Of a DNA stretch of 64,000 nucleotides, positions 17,223 through 26,956 are shown piece by piece. Position numbers and translations under genes: made by a program. The first letter of the stretch is position 1. Each line of letters opens with the position of its first letter. This DNA comes from Sphingobacteriaceae bacterium (GTDB taxonomy: Bacteria; Bacteroidota; Bacteroidia; B-17B0; Aurantibacillaceae), in the NCBI GenBank assembly GCA_002319075.1, contig NVQB01000001.1:4030001-4094000 (forward strand), written 5' to 3'. Under the pieces are notes generated by a model. The model saw only the letters and a program-made list of their open reading frames with translations, was not told the DNA's origin and ran no database searches.

Positions 17223-18257
17223 TTATTTTATAACGTTAGTAGGTCTTAATGCGTAAATGCGTTCAATGATATCAACCACTTTTAATCCTTCAAGGGCATT
17301 GGTAGAAATCTTGTTGGTACCCTGTAAAGTACGTACAACATTCTCTATCACGCTGTGGTGATTGTTGGCCGAGCCCTTGTAGGAGCCGTAATCATTGGCA
17401 GGATTTGTTTCACCAAGAACGGGCATGGTATAATCTTTAATATTGCAAACCTCTATTTGGTCCATGTATTGACCTCCAACTTTCACGCTTCCTTTGCTGC
17501 CAACAATGGTAAGTGATGATTCCAGGTTTTTATCCCAAACGGCAGTAGAGTAGTTGATACAGCCCATTCCGCCATTCACAAAATCAAAGCTCACAAAACC
17601 ACTGTCTTCAAAAGCCGTTGTTTTTTGATGATTAAAATCTGCAAATTTAGCCTGGATGTTTACAATATCACCAAAGATCCAATACATAATATCGATCCAA
17701 TGACTGAATTGTGTAAACAAAGTTCCGCCATCCAGATTCTGAGTGCCTTTCCAGTTGCCTGGTTTGTAATAACGTTCGTCGCGATTCCAGTAACAGTTTA
17801 GCTGTACCATGTAAATATCGCCAATGATTTTATTTTCTACTACTTCTTTTAGCCAAACACTTGGCGGTGAATAACGGTTCTGCATCACACAGAAAACCGT
17901 TTTGTGATGATGCAAAGCAGAGTAAATAATTTTCTCACAATCAGCTTTACTAAGAGCCATTGGTTTTTCTACAACCACGTGTTTATTTTGTTCCAATGCG
18001 GCTAATGCGTGTTCGGCATGTAATCCATTGGGTGTACAAACATTTATAACTTCTACTTCAGGATGCGCCTCTAATAAATCAGGAACGGAAGTATAAAATT
18101 TTTCATTAAGGTTTTCTAATCCTAATTTTTCTTTTGGAAGCAGGTCGCAAACAGCAACAAGCTCGCAATCAGGGTTTCTTCTCACCATTTCAGCATGACG
18201 TTTACCAATATGTCCCTGCCCGATGACTGCGAATTTTATTTTATTTTTTTGCTCCAT
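17223..18257 (-). CDS. Gfo/Idh/MocA oxidoreductase, WbpB/WlbA-like
   Basis: 344 residues. The NAD-binding fold begins FAVIGQGHIGKRHAEMV. The family motif VVVEKPMALSK contains the Lys expected in the active site. A C-terminal alpha/beta substrate domain (NLDGGTLFTQFSHWIDIMYW) follows. In the context of a UDP-HexNAc dehydrogenase and a WbpD-type acetyltransferase it is probably the UDP-GlcNAc-uronate 3-dehydrogenase. The specificity comes from the neighbours, not from a unique residue I can point to. It is separated from the acetyltransferase gene by 74 bases containing two small hairpins. Confidence 0.85.
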   Translation of the reverse strand: MEQKNKIKFAVIGQGHIGKRHAEMVRRNPDCELVAVCDLLPKEKLGLENLNEKFYTSVPDLLEAHPEVEVINVCTPNGLHAEHALAALEQNKHVVVEKPMALSKADCEKIIYSALHHHKTVFCVMQNRYSPPSVWLKEVVENKIIGDIYMVQLNCYWNRDERYYKPGNWKGTQNLDGGTLFTQFSHWIDIMYWIFGDIVNIQAKFADFNHQKTTAFEDSGFVSFDFVNGGMGCINYSTAVWDKNLESSLTIVGSKGSVKVGGQYMDQIEVCNIKDYTMPVLGETNPANDYGSYKGSANNHHSVIENVVRTLQGTNKISTNALEGLKVVDIIERIYALRPTNVIK

Positions 18258-18274
18258 TTTATTCTATGAATACT

Positions 18275-18324
18275 ATCACAATTGGTGATGAGTTAGTGTT
18301 TGTGACATCACAATTTGCGATGTC
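18275..18324. repeat. Two adjacent small hairpins inside the nucleotide-sugar operon
   Basis: ATCAC-AATTG-GTGAT (18275-18289) and GACATC...GATGTC (18304-18324) share the words ATCACAAT and GATG. The second stem has 6 perfect pairs plus one more after a mismatch. They lie between the acetyltransferase and oxidoreductase genes. There is no T-run, so they are not obvious terminators. Confidence 0.4.
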
Positions 18325-18331
18325 AAAGTAA

Positions 18332-18913
18332 CTATGAAATACGCTTAACTAAATTATTTTCTAATTTATACTTCTGCCCGCTTTCTTTGCAGGTAGCATT
18401 TCCTTCTTTGTCAAAATCTAATTTATGTCCAAACTCGCTCATCCAACCGGTTTGACGGGAAGGGTTTCCAACAACTAAAGCATAATCAGGAACAGTTTTT
18501 GTAACTACTGCCCCGGCACCTATAAATGCGAACTGACCGATGTCGTGCCCGCAAACAATAGTAGCATTTGCTCCAATAGAGGCGCCTTTTCCAACATGTG
18601 TTTTTGCGTATTCCGCTTTACGGTTAACTGCACTTCTTGGATTGATGACGTTTGTAAAGACCATCGAAGGTCCCAAAAAAACATCGTCATCGCAAATAAC
18701 GCCGGTGTAAATAGAGACATTATTTTGAACTTTAACATTGGCGCCAAGCACTACATCAGGAGACACCACCACATTCTGACCTAGATTGCAGTTTTTTCCC
18801 AATTTACAATTGGGCATTACGTGTGAAAAGTGCCAGATTTTTGTGCCTTCACCAATTTCACATCCTTCATCAATAATTGCCGTAGGATGCGCAAAATAAT
18901 TTTTAGTCTCCAT
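18332..18913 (-). CDS. WbpD/WlbB-like N-acetyltransferase (left-handed beta-helix)
   Basis: 193 residues built from hexapeptide repeats (AIIDEGCEIGEGTKIWHFSH, VVVSPDVVLGANVKVQNNVS, KGASIGANATIVCG, FAFIGAGAVV). The region FTNVINPRSAVNRKAEY is typical of UDP-2-acetamido-3-amino-2,3-dideoxyglucuronate N-acetyltransferases. It would add an acetyl group at N3 in the WbpA-B-E-D pathway to di-N-acetylated uronic acid. It is first in the operon. The aminotransferase WbpE that should act just before it is not in this window. Confidence 0.85.
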   Translation of the reverse strand: METKNYFAHPTAIIDEGCEIGEGTKIWHFSHVMPNCKLGKNCNLGQNVVVSPDVVLGANVKVQNNVSIYTGVICDDDVFLGPSMVFTNVINPRSAVNRKAEYAKTHVGKGASIGANATIVCGHDIGQFAFIGAGAVVTKTVPDYALVVGNPSRQTGWMSEFGHKLDFDKEGNATCKESGQKYKLENNLVKRIS

Positions 18914-19010
18914 CTTTTTTTAGGAGTACAAAAGTAATAAAATAGCCCTGATGTAAAAATATAATTTACCTTAGGATGTGGCTGAAAATAAGGTCTTAAG
19001 ATTATTTTAA

Positions 19011-19018
19011 TATATTTG
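19011..19018 (+). promoter_or_regulatory. -7 box TATATTTG before the YfhO gene
   Basis: An exact TAnnTTTG match lies 15 bases before the ATG at 19034, in the divergent gap with the acetyltransferase gene. Confidence 0.5.
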
Positions 19019-19033
19019 TAAACTTTAGAAATT

Positions 19034-21718
19034 ATGAGCTTTAACTATAAAAAATACCTTCCGTATGCCGCAGCAATTGTGGTTTTTGCGATCATTACCT
19101 TAATATATTTTAAACCCCTGTTAAGCGGTAAAGAATTGAGGCAGGATGATATTGCCCGCCACAAAGGAATGAGCAAGGAAATATCGGACTTTAGAAAACA
19201 GAATAACGCAGAACCCTTGTGGACGAATTCCATGTTTGGAGGGATGCCGGCTTACCAGATCTCAACCAAATATCCAGGCAATTGGTTAGGGTTCCTGGAC
19301 GGTACTTCTGAGCATTCCGGGTTATTCAAACTCTTTCTTCCAAAACCAAGCGGCTATTTGTTTTTGTATTGCCTTGGGTTTTTTATTTTGCTGTTGTGTC
19401 TGGATGTAGCGCCATGGCTGGCACTCTTGGGAGGAGCGGCTTATGCCTTTAGCTCCTATTTTCTGATCATTATTGAAGCAGGACATAACTCAAAAGCCAA
19501 TGCTCTTGGGTATTTGCCAGCCCTAATTGGAGGCGTGATTCTTTTATTTAAAGAGCGTTATTGGCTGGGTATGGCAGTTACAGCCCTATTTACAGCGATG
19601 GAACTCAATGCTAACCACGTTCAAATTTCCTATTACGGCTATATTTTAATTGGTTTTATTGTTTTAGGCTATTTCTTCACAGCACTCAAAAACAAAGCAA
19701 TGCCCTCGTTTTTTAAGGCCTGCGCACTCCTATTGCTAACCACGGTTATAGGATTTTTACCTAATGCCGGAAATCTTTTAAGCACGAACGAATATGGCAA
19801 ATACAGCACCCGTGGTAAAACTGAATTAACAATCAAATCTAATATTAAAAAAGATAAAAAAAGCCTTGATGAGTCGCCCTCAGGTGGCAATGAAATAGCT
19901 TCTGAACCCTTAAAAGAACAGTACGAAAAAAATACGACTACAGGTCTGGATGCTGATTATGCCACTCAATGGAGTTATGGTATAGGAGAGACCTTTACGT
20001 TTTTAATCCCAGATTTTAAAGGAGGGGCAAGTGGGGCTATTGCTTCAGCAGATCCAAAAGCGCTTAAAAAAGTAAACCCTGAAATGCGTGAGGATGTGGC
20101 CCGTTCGAGCGCCTACTTCGGAGATCAGCCATTTACAAGCGGACCTGTTTACATTGGAGCAATCATTATGTTCCTGGCGTTCTTAGGGATGTTTATTGTT
20201 AAGAACCCTATTAAATGGCCCTTGTTTTTTGCCACACTTCTTACCATTGCCCTGGGCTGGGGAAGTAATTTTATGAGTCTGACCGATTTCTTCATGCACA
20301 ACATTCCCGGGTACAATAAATTCCGTGCGGTAGCCATGATCATGGTGGTTGCAGAGCTTACTATTCCCTTGTTAGCTATATTGGCTGTTGCTGAAGTATT
20401 AAAAATAAAAAGCTGGGATCAAAAAATCTTCCTTCGCCTGATCAAAAAAGAAGTAGCACTTAAAAAATTAGTGATTATTTCTGCGGCTGTATTGGGAGGT
20501 TTTTGCATACTAGGCTATTTCGTTCCTGATCTTGTAAACACTTTTCACGCGTCTAATGAAGACAGAGATATGATCAGGCAGATTGCCCGACAAGGAACTT
20601 CGGAGGAGCAGGCGCGTCAATACGTGGGGCAAGTCCTGCCCGAAATCGAGAAAGCCAGAACTGCCATCTTTCAATCGGATGCTATTCGTTCTTTCATTTT
20701 TATCGCTTTAGGATTTCTGCTGATCTTCCTGTACTACACTAAAAAAATCAAAAGTGAATTATTTTTAGGGGTTCTCGGACTCTTTATCGTTATTGATCTT
20801 TGGACGGTTGATACGCGTTACCTGAATGCCAAGTCGTTCGTGAGCAAAGAGCAAAATGCAGAGATGATTGCGACAAAAACGCGCGCCGATGAGGAAATTC
20901 TAATGGATAAAACATTAGATTACCGTGTCTTAAATTTAAGTGTAAATACTTTTAACGATGCCTCCACTTCTTTTTACCATAAATCTATTGGTGGTTACCA
21001 TGGAGCCAAACTTAAAAAATATGCTGAACTGATCGATTTTCAATTGGAGAACTCTTACAATCCTGATACGGAAATTCAAAGATTTTATAAAAATGCTGGT
21101 AAAGCTTTTCAGAGTGATAGCGCTACAGATGCTCTTCTTTCAAGCCTCCAGGTAATTAATATGCTTAACACCCGTTATTTTATTTTACCGGGTGGCGAAG
21201 GACGCGAAGAAATGCCTTTATTAAACAAAGCGGCAAATGGAAATGCCTGGTTCATCAAAAATCTGTTTGTAGTGCCCACTGCAGATGATGAAATTTTAGG
21301 TTTACGTAAACTCAATACAAAAACTCAGGCAATTACTACTGAGAAGTTTACAAAAACAGATAAATTAAATGCTGCTTATCCGGGCGAAGGTCGTATTAAA
21401 CTTATCTCTTACCAACCCAACGATCTGGTTTATGAAAGCGAGGCTAAGCAGGATGAATTTGCTGTGTTTTCTGAGATATATTATCCCGAAGGATGGAATG
21501 CTTACATAGATGGACAGTTAAAACCACACATTTCTGTCAATTACATTTTACGAGGTATGAACATTCCGGCAGGTAAACACACCATCGAATTTAAATTCGA
21601 ACCATCCACTTATACCAGGGCCAACACTATTGCGTTAATTGGTTCTATCCTTCTGCTGATAACGGTTGCGGCCGGAGTGTACTTTCACTACAAGAGGAAC
21701 AATGTTATTGTTAGTTAA
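19034..21718 (+). CDS. YfhO family multi-spanning membrane protein
   Basis: 894 residues with an N-terminal membrane segment (YLPYAAAIVVFAIITLIYF), then a loop with the acidic pair in LRQDDIARHKGMSKEI. Many more transmembrane helices follow, and a C-terminal extracytoplasmic beta-rich domain ends with a final helix (ANTIALIGSILLLITVAAGVYF). The family is thought to be GT-C-like glycosyltransferases acting on lipid-linked sugars, including lipoteichoic-acid glycosylation in Gram-positives. The substrate here is unknown. Being divergent from the nucleotide-sugar operon makes a cell-surface glycan role plausible (inference). Confidence 0.85.
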   Translation: MSFNYKKYLPYAAAIVVFAIITLIYFKPLLSGKELRQDDIARHKGMSKEISDFRKQNNAEPLWTNSMFGGMPAYQISTKYPGNWLGFLDGTSEHSGLFKLFLPKPSGYLFLYCLGFFILLLCLDVAPWLALLGGAAYAFSSYFLIIIEAGHNSKANALGYLPALIGGVILLFKERYWLGMAVTALFTAMELNANHVQISYYGYILIGFIVLGYFFTALKNKAMPSFFKACALLLLTTVIGFLPNAGNLLSTNEYGKYSTRGKTELTIKSNIKKDKKSLDESPSGGNEIASEPLKEQYEKNTTTGLDADYATQWSYGIGETFTFLIPDFKGGASGAIASADPKALKKVNPEMREDVARSSAYFGDQPFTSGPVYIGAIIMFLAFLGMFIVKNPIKWPLFFATLLTIALGWGSNFMSLTDFFMHNIPGYNKFRAVAMIMVVAELTIPLLAILAVAEVLKIKSWDQKIFLRLIKKEVALKKLVIISAAVLGGFCILGYFVPDLVNTFHASNEDRDMIRQIARQGTSEEQARQYVGQVLPEIEKARTAIFQSDAIRSFIFIALGFLLIFLYYTKKIKSELFLGVLGLFIVIDLWTVDTRYLNAKSFVSKEQNAEMIATKTRADEEILMDKTLDYRVLNLSVNTFNDASTSFYHKSIGGYHGAKLKKYAELIDFQLENSYNPDTEIQRFYKNAGKAFQSDSATDALLSSLQVINMLNTRYFILPGGEGREEMPLLNKAANGNAWFIKNLFVVPTADDEILGLRKLNTKTQAITTEKFTKTDKLNAAYPGEGRIKLISYQPNDLVYESEAKQDEFAVFSEIYYPEGWNAYIDGQLKPHISVNYILRGMNIPAGKHTIEFKFEPSTYTRANTIALIGSILLLITVAAGVYFHYKRNNVIVS

Positions 21719-21825
21719 ATGGCATATATTGTTGATTACGTCAGATAAATAACTGACAGAAAGACTCTAAATTTGATCTGGAACAGAAATTGTATAGTAA
21801 TAAGCAATCATAAAAAAATAAAGTT

Positions 21826-22143
21826 ATGGCATTAGAAATCACAGACGCAAACTTCGAAGAATTGGTTTTAAAAAGTGATAAACCAGTATTAGTAGATTTT
21901 TGGGCAGAATGGTGTGGACCATGTAGAATGGTTGGACCAGTAGTTGAAGAACTATCAAAAGAATACGAAGGTAAAGCAGTTATCGGAAAAGTTAATGTGG
22001 ATTTAAATTCAAACATTAGCGCGAACTACGGAATCCGTAATATCCCAACACTTCTTTATTTTAAAAACGGTCAGTTAGTTGACAAACAAGTGGGTGTGGT
22101 TCCAAAATCAGCTTTAGCAGCTAAGTTGGACGCTCAAATGTAA
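21826..22143 (+). CDS. trxA: Thioredoxin
   Basis: 105 residues, full-length cytoplasmic thioredoxin. The active site WCGPC is at residues 29-33 in [15 protein letters not shown], and the cis-Pro is in [15 protein letters not shown]. No signal peptide. It lies 107 bases after the YfhO gene and is followed by a strong terminator, so it probably forms its own transcript. Confidence 0.97.
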   Translation: MALEITDANFEELVLKSDKPVLVDFWAEWCGPCRMVGPVVEELSKEYEGKAVIGKVNVDLNSNISANYGIRNIPTLLYFKNGQLVDKQVGVVPKSALAAKLDAQM

Positions 22144-22161
22144 AATCAAACATATCTTAAT

Positions 22162-22196
22162 AAAAAATCCCGTCTCTAAAAAGGCGGGATTTTTTG
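22162..22196 (+). terminator. trxA terminator
   Basis: An 11-bp perfect stem AAAAAATCCCG/CGGGATTTTTT with a 12-base loop ends in a T-run. The A-run/T-run symmetry lets it also serve the convergent protease gene. Confidence 0.85.
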
Positions 22197-22215
22197 TTTG
22201 TATACAGTCTGAGAT

Positions 22216-24315
22216 TTAGTTGACAATAATTTTGCGACTCATCTTAACCCCATTCATTTCTAAATTAATAAAGTAAAGGCCAGGAGCTAATTCAGAATGC
22301 GTGTTTATTCGCAGCTCGTGTGCTCCCTGGTAATAGGTGCTTTGCGGCAGTGACAGCAGCTGGGTGCCGCTTAGAGAGCTTACAGTGTAACTTATTTTGG
22401 CGGGATCGGATAACTGAAAACTTAAATTAAACTCAGAAGATGAAGGATTGGGATAAACAGTTAAGTCTATAGCTTTTGTAAGTTCATTCATCCCAACAGG
22501 CGTTTGAAAGTTTACTTCATCCAGGTAAAAACGGTTGCCGTAGCCATTGCCACCAGCATCTTCCTGGAAATAAAAACGCAAGATTACATTCTCGTCGGAT
22601 AGAAAGGGGAAGAATTGTGGTTGTTGTGTTAGAATTTTTTCTTTCCATTGTTCAGGCTCAGGATAAAATAATGCCGCGCTTATCCCTCCTGAATTTTGCG
22701 ATAAAGTGGTGAGTGCGGGTGACCAAACATCCGTCCAGCTGCCACCGCAATTGCGACTTGCCTGCACTTTAAAAATATCTTTAGTGCTGTTGTATTTCAT
22801 AGCGTAGGCATATTTGAAACTAAACTGTGCGCCCTGGTTGTGTTTAAAATCATAAGAAGGACTCTGAAGGATCTCTACAGAATTTGCACTCAAAAGTTCT
22901 CCCGGAACATACATGCCATTTGATCCTTGAGAAGCCTCAGTTATTACGGCCCATTTGTAGTTGGGGGTTGTGGGATTAATAACCGTCCAGTTTGCAGGGG
23001 GTGCCACCGAGGAGGCTTCGAAGCTTTCTGAACTACCCGAGTTTATTTGCGTAACCCCATCCGCTACTGTTATGGTAATAGTTTTTAAACTGCTGCCATT
23101 TGCATTCGCTACTAAACAACTAATGTGCGTTTGTCCGGTAGTTGTGAAAAGAACAGAAGTGGAAGACGCAGAACTGTTAGCAAGTATAGCGCCGTTATCA
23201 GCGCTCCACGAATAACTCGTTGGGGCTGCATTAAAGGTGAAACTTGACAAAGATAATGTTCTGCCCGAACAGGCTGTAAAAGACGGCGCCGCCACTATAG
23301 CATGGTCGGGAGCACAATTTGTTCCGGGATTTGTGACTCCGGTAGCCTGAAGATTCGTGGGAGCGGATAAATTATTTCTTCCGTTCACAACAGAGTTAAC
23401 GCAGGTTTGCATCCTGTTAGATTGTCCAATAGTATACATCCTCTGGCAGTAGGCATATTCCATATAATTCTGAACGTTCTCCACAATGCCCTGGTTGCAA
23501 GGAGCAGAAGTGTTAAGGTTACAGGAAGTGTATCCCTTAGTAATGGGTGTATCGTTTACACCATCGTCTCCACAGGCCACTCCTGGAGAGTTGGTTCCTC
23601 CCCAAACATGATCCAGGTCAAACCAATGTCCCACCTCATGTGTCAGAGCTCTCGAAAGATAAGAACTACCAGTACCTATGCTTCCAACGTAATTACTTAA
23701 AATTACAATGGCATCCATTGCAGAAGGAACGCCTGAGCCAGGTAAATACGTGTATCCCGCAGCACCTGCAAACATAGACCTCACCACGTAAATGTTCAAA
23801 TACTTATGCGGTGGCCAGGTGTAAGCATACTGAGAAAAATTTCCATTCCAATCGGTATTCGGGTCATAATGACGTATAATTCCATTAGTACAATTTCCAT
23901 TAGGATCTTTAGTTGCCAGTACAAAATCAAATTGCGGATTTCCGATCAAGTGTTTAAACGGCCCCACCACACTTGACGTATCTGCGTTATTCGCATTAAA
24001 ATCGCGAGTAAGAATATTTACCGCGTCAATAACCTGGGCATCTGAAATATTCTCACCAGTACCGGTATGTAAAATGTGGAATACCACCGGTATAGTGTAA
24101 ACGCCTGCTGACAAGCTTTTTCCGGCAAGGTGCCCATTGGACTGAACGAGAACCTTGTCTTTTTCTGCCAGATTTTTTTTATGCTTTTCAAAATCTTCTT
24201 TTAATTCCGGATGCTTTGTAAACCATTCATTTTGTTTTTCAGTAGTATAACAAAAGTTTTGGGCCAATAGATTGCAGCCCAATATGCAAAGCAAGGATGA
24301 AAAGATTTTTTTCAT
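22216..24315 (-). CDS. Secreted M43 (pappalysin-like) zinc metalloprotease with T9SS type A signal
   Basis: 699 residues. The signal peptide (FSSLLCILGCNLLAQ) is followed by a propeptide-like charged stretch. The metzincin catalytic motif HEVGHWFDLDH is at 226-236 (HExxHxxxxxH), with CGDDGVNDTP and VQNYMEYAYCQRMYT as in cytophagalysins. Then come a PKD-like domain (~340-420) and a jelly-roll-like domain (~430-600). The C-terminus (LTVYPNPSSSEFNLSF ... LAPGLYFINL) is a T9SS type A sorting domain. It is probably secreted or surface-bound for protein degradation. It faces trxA convergently. Confidence 0.93.
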   Translation of the reverse strand: MKKIFSSLLCILGCNLLAQNFCYTTEKQNEWFTKHPELKEDFEKHKKNLAEKDKVLVQSNGHLAGKSLSAGVYTIPVVFHILHTGTGENISDAQVIDAVNILTRDFNANNADTSSVVGPFKHLIGNPQFDFVLATKDPNGNCTNGIIRHYDPNTDWNGNFSQYAYTWPPHKYLNIYVVRSMFAGAAGYTYLPGSGVPSAMDAIVILSNYVGSIGTGSSYLSRALTHEVGHWFDLDHVWGGTNSPGVACGDDGVNDTPITKGYTSCNLNTSAPCNQGIVENVQNYMEYAYCQRMYTIGQSNRMQTCVNSVVNGRNNLSAPTNLQATGVTNPGTNCAPDHAIVAAPSFTACSGRTLSLSSFTFNAAPTSYSWSADNGAILANSSASSTSVLFTTTGQTHISCLVANANGSSLKTITITVADGVTQINSGSSESFEASSVAPPANWTVINPTTPNYKWAVITEASQGSNGMYVPGELLSANSVEILQSPSYDFKHNQGAQFSFKYAYAMKYNSTKDIFKVQASRNCGGSWTDVWSPALTTLSQNSGGISAALFYPEPEQWKEKILTQQPQFFPFLSDENVILRFYFQEDAGGNGYGNRFYLDEVNFQTPVGMNELTKAIDLTVYPNPSSSEFNLSFQLSDPAKISYTVSSLSGTQLLSLPQSTYYQGAHELRINTHSELAPGLYFINLEMNGVKMSRKIIVN

Positions 24316-24467
24316 GAACTAAAATTAAATTTTGTTTTTGAGGAGCATTAAAGATACTTAAAATTAAGGCAAGGTTATCGCTTTTTTACCTTTTGTGAAT
24401 TTAGATAAGCCGCAAATAAAGGGCCACTAAAACCCCAAAATAGTTTTTTCAATTCCAGTCAATCTGT

Positions 24468-24475
24468 TATATTTG
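24468..24475 (+). promoter_or_regulatory. -7 box TATATTTG before the E1 dehydrogenase gene
   Basis: An exact match to TAnnTTTG, 17 bases before the ATG at 24493. Confidence 0.5.
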
Positions 24476-24492
24476 TAATAATATCATTTATC

Positions 24493-26901
24493 ATGGGAAA
24501 ACAAGACAGCGCAGCAAGGACAAGCAATTTAAGCTTCGAAGAATTTAAAACGATAGTACTTAGTGATTTTAAATTAGTGAACGAAAGTCGCCAGGCAAGT
24601 TTATTAGGAAGAAAAGAAGTGTTGACGGGAAAAGCTAAATTCGGAATTTTTGGAGATGGAAAAGAAGTAGCACAAGCTGCCATGAGCAAGGTATTTAAAA
24701 ACGGCGATTTCAGAAGTGGTTATTACCGTGACCAGACTTTTATGTTTTCGATTGGAGCTTTAACCATTCAACAATGGTTTGCCGGGTTATACGGACATAC
24801 AGATCTTTCTCACGAACCGATGAGCGCCGGGCGCCAGATGGGAGGTCACTTTGGTACGCATAGCCTTAACGAAGACGGAACTTTTAAAGCTCTTGTGAAT
24901 CAAAAAAACTCAAGCAGCGATATTTCTCCAACAGGCGGGCAAATGCCGCGTTTATTGGGATTAGCCTATGCATCACATTTTTACAGAATAAACAAAGAGT
25001 TACAAACGGAACCTTTTACAAACTATAGTAACAAAGGAAATGAAGTAGCTTTTGGAACAATTGGTGATGCTTCAACAAGCGAAGGATTATTCTGGGAAAC
25101 AATCAACGCCGCCGGAGTACTGCAGGTGCCAATGCTGATGAGTGTTTGGGACGATGGTCATGGGATTTCTGTTCCTAAAAAATATCAGACTACAAAAGAA
25201 AGTATCAGCGAAATTCTAAAAGGATTTCAAAGAGAAAACGGTGGAAAGGGATTTGAAATATTAAAGACCAAAGGATGGGATTATGCACATCTTTGCGAAA
25301 CTTATGAAAAGGCGGTAAAGATCTGTCGTGAAGAACACGTACCTGTTCTTGTTCACGTAGAAGAAGTAACTCAGCCACAGGGGCACAGTACAAGCGGCTC
25401 GCACGAGCGTTATAAATCCAAAGAACGTTTAGACTGGGAAGTAGAGTTTGATTGTATTAAACAAATGCGTCAGTGGATCTTAACTAACGCGCTTGCTAAT
25501 GAAGAAGAATTAGTGAAGATTGAAGAAGATGCAAAAGAGGCTGTTAAACAGGCGAAATCAGCAGCCTGGAGCAATTACCTTGATCCGATCAAAGCAGAGA
25601 TAACCGAAGTAACAGCTATTTTTGATGAAATGGGTGGCGACGATATAGGAGCTATTAAGAAAGAATTACAAAGCATTAAAGAACCAAACAGAAGGGACAT
25701 TCATTCGGCTGTAAAAAATGTTTTGAGAACCACATATAAAAACAGTTCGGCGGCAAGAGAAGCACTCATAAACTGGTTGGAAACTTCACGTCGTCAAAAC
25801 AGTGACCGTTACAGTTCTCACCTGTATTCACAATCACCAATGAAAGTGCAGAATATTTCTACAAAAGCTGTAGAATATGGAGAAGATAAGGTAATGGATG
25901 GGCGTGAAATACTGCGTGAAAATTTTGACGCCATCCTTAAAAAATATCCGGAGGTAATGATCTTTGGTGAAGACTCAGGGAAAATCGGCGGGGTGAACCA
26001 GGGCCTGGAGGGTTTGCAGTTAAAATATGGCGAACACCGTGTTTTTGATACAGGAATTCGTGAAGCAACCATTATGGGGCAAGCTATAGGATTAGCACTG
26101 CGTGGACTCAGACCTATTGCCGAAATTCAATACTTAGATTATTTGTTATACGCTTTACAGCTGATGAGCGATGATCTTGCAACTTTACAGTGGCGCACAA
26201 AAGGAAAACAAAAGGCTCCTGTACTAATCCGTACCCGTGGACACAGGCTCGAAGGCGTTTGGCACAGTGGCTCGCCAATGGGAATGATAGTGCATGCCTG
26301 CCGTGGTATAAACGTTTGCGTGCCGCGCAACATGACCATTGCGTCTGGTTTTTATAACACTTTACTTGAGGCGGATGAACCAGCATTAGTTATCGAACCT
26401 TTAAACGCTTACCGTTTAAAAGAAAAACAACCTTCTAATTTTGGAGAATACAAAGTTGCTTTGGGCGTTCCTGAAATATTAACTGAAGGAAAAGACGTGA
26501 CATTGGTAACTTATGGCAGTTCGGTTCGTATTGCGCAGGAAGCTTTAAAACATTTGGAAAAACATGGCATTTCAGTAGAACTTATCGATGTGCAAACGCT
26601 TATTCCTTTCGATATACATAAAAGCTTAGTTGAATCTGTTAAAAAGACTAACAGGCTAGTGGTTTTAGACGAAGATGTTCCGGGTGGAGCAAGTGCTTAT
26701 ATTTTGCAAAAAATCATGGAAGAACAAGGTGCTTATAAATTTCTTGATTCGGCACCCCTTACAATTGCTTCAAAAGAGCATAGGCCGGCTTATGGCAGTG
26801 ATGGCGATTATTTCAGTAAACCGAATGCAGATGATGTTTTTGATATGATTTACCGACTTATGCACGAGAGTAACCCTGCGCAATTTCCGGTGATTTATTA
26901 A
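24493..26901 (+). CDS. Fused alpha/beta E1 component of a 2-oxoacid dehydrogenase
   Basis: 802 residues. The N-terminal half is an E1-alpha domain (TPP motif GDASTSEGLFWETINAAG, DDGHGISVP, then QPQGHSTSGSHERYKS). The C-terminal half, from ~residue 460, is E1-beta (GEDSGKIGGVNQGL, FDTGIREATIMGQAIGLALRG, RTRGHRLEGVWHSGSP, VTYGSSVRIAQEALKHLE). In two-gene systems these are separate subunits. The fused form is common in Bacteroidota and is usually assigned to branched-chain 2-oxoacid dehydrogenase or an unspecified oxoacid. E2 and E3 are not adjacent, so the substrate is uncertain. Confidence 0.92.
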   Translation: MGKQDSAARTSNLSFEEFKTIVLSDFKLVNESRQASLLGRKEVLTGKAKFGIFGDGKEVAQAAMSKVFKNGDFRSGYYRDQTFMFSIGALTIQQWFAGLYGHTDLSHEPMSAGRQMGGHFGTHSLNEDGTFKALVNQKNSSSDISPTGGQMPRLLGLAYASHFYRINKELQTEPFTNYSNKGNEVAFGTIGDASTSEGLFWETINAAGVLQVPMLMSVWDDGHGISVPKKYQTTKESISEILKGFQRENGGKGFEILKTKGWDYAHLCETYEKAVKICREEHVPVLVHVEEVTQPQGHSTSGSHERYKSKERLDWEVEFDCIKQMRQWILTNALANEEELVKIEEDAKEAVKQAKSAAWSNYLDPIKAEITEVTAIFDEMGGDDIGAIKKELQSIKEPNRRDIHSAVKNVLRTTYKNSSAAREALINWLETSRRQNSDRYSSHLYSQSPMKVQNISTKAVEYGEDKVMDGREILRENFDAILKKYPEVMIFGEDSGKIGGVNQGLEGLQLKYGEHRVFDTGIREATIMGQAIGLALRGLRPIAEIQYLDYLLYALQLMSDDLATLQWRTKGKQKAPVLIRTRGHRLEGVWHSGSPMGMIVHACRGINVCVPRNMTIASGFYNTLLEADEPALVIEPLNAYRLKEKQPSNFGEYKVALGVPEILTEGKDVTLVTYGSSVRIAQEALKHLEKHGISVELIDVQTLIPFDIHKSLVESVKKTNRLVVLDEDVPGGASAYILQKIMEEQGAYKFLDSAPLTIASKEHRPAYGSDGDYFSKPNADDVFDMIYRLMHESNPAQFPVIY

Positions 26902-26910
26902 AAAAAACTG

Positions 26911-26918
26911 TATTTTCG
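26911..26918 (+). promoter_or_regulatory. Near-consensus -7 box TATTTTCG
   Basis: It differs from TAnnTTTG by one base and lies 39 bases before the DUF4468 gene. Confidence 0.35.
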
Positions 26919-26956
26919 TAGCCTTAAATTATACCGAGGTATATTACACAAAAACA

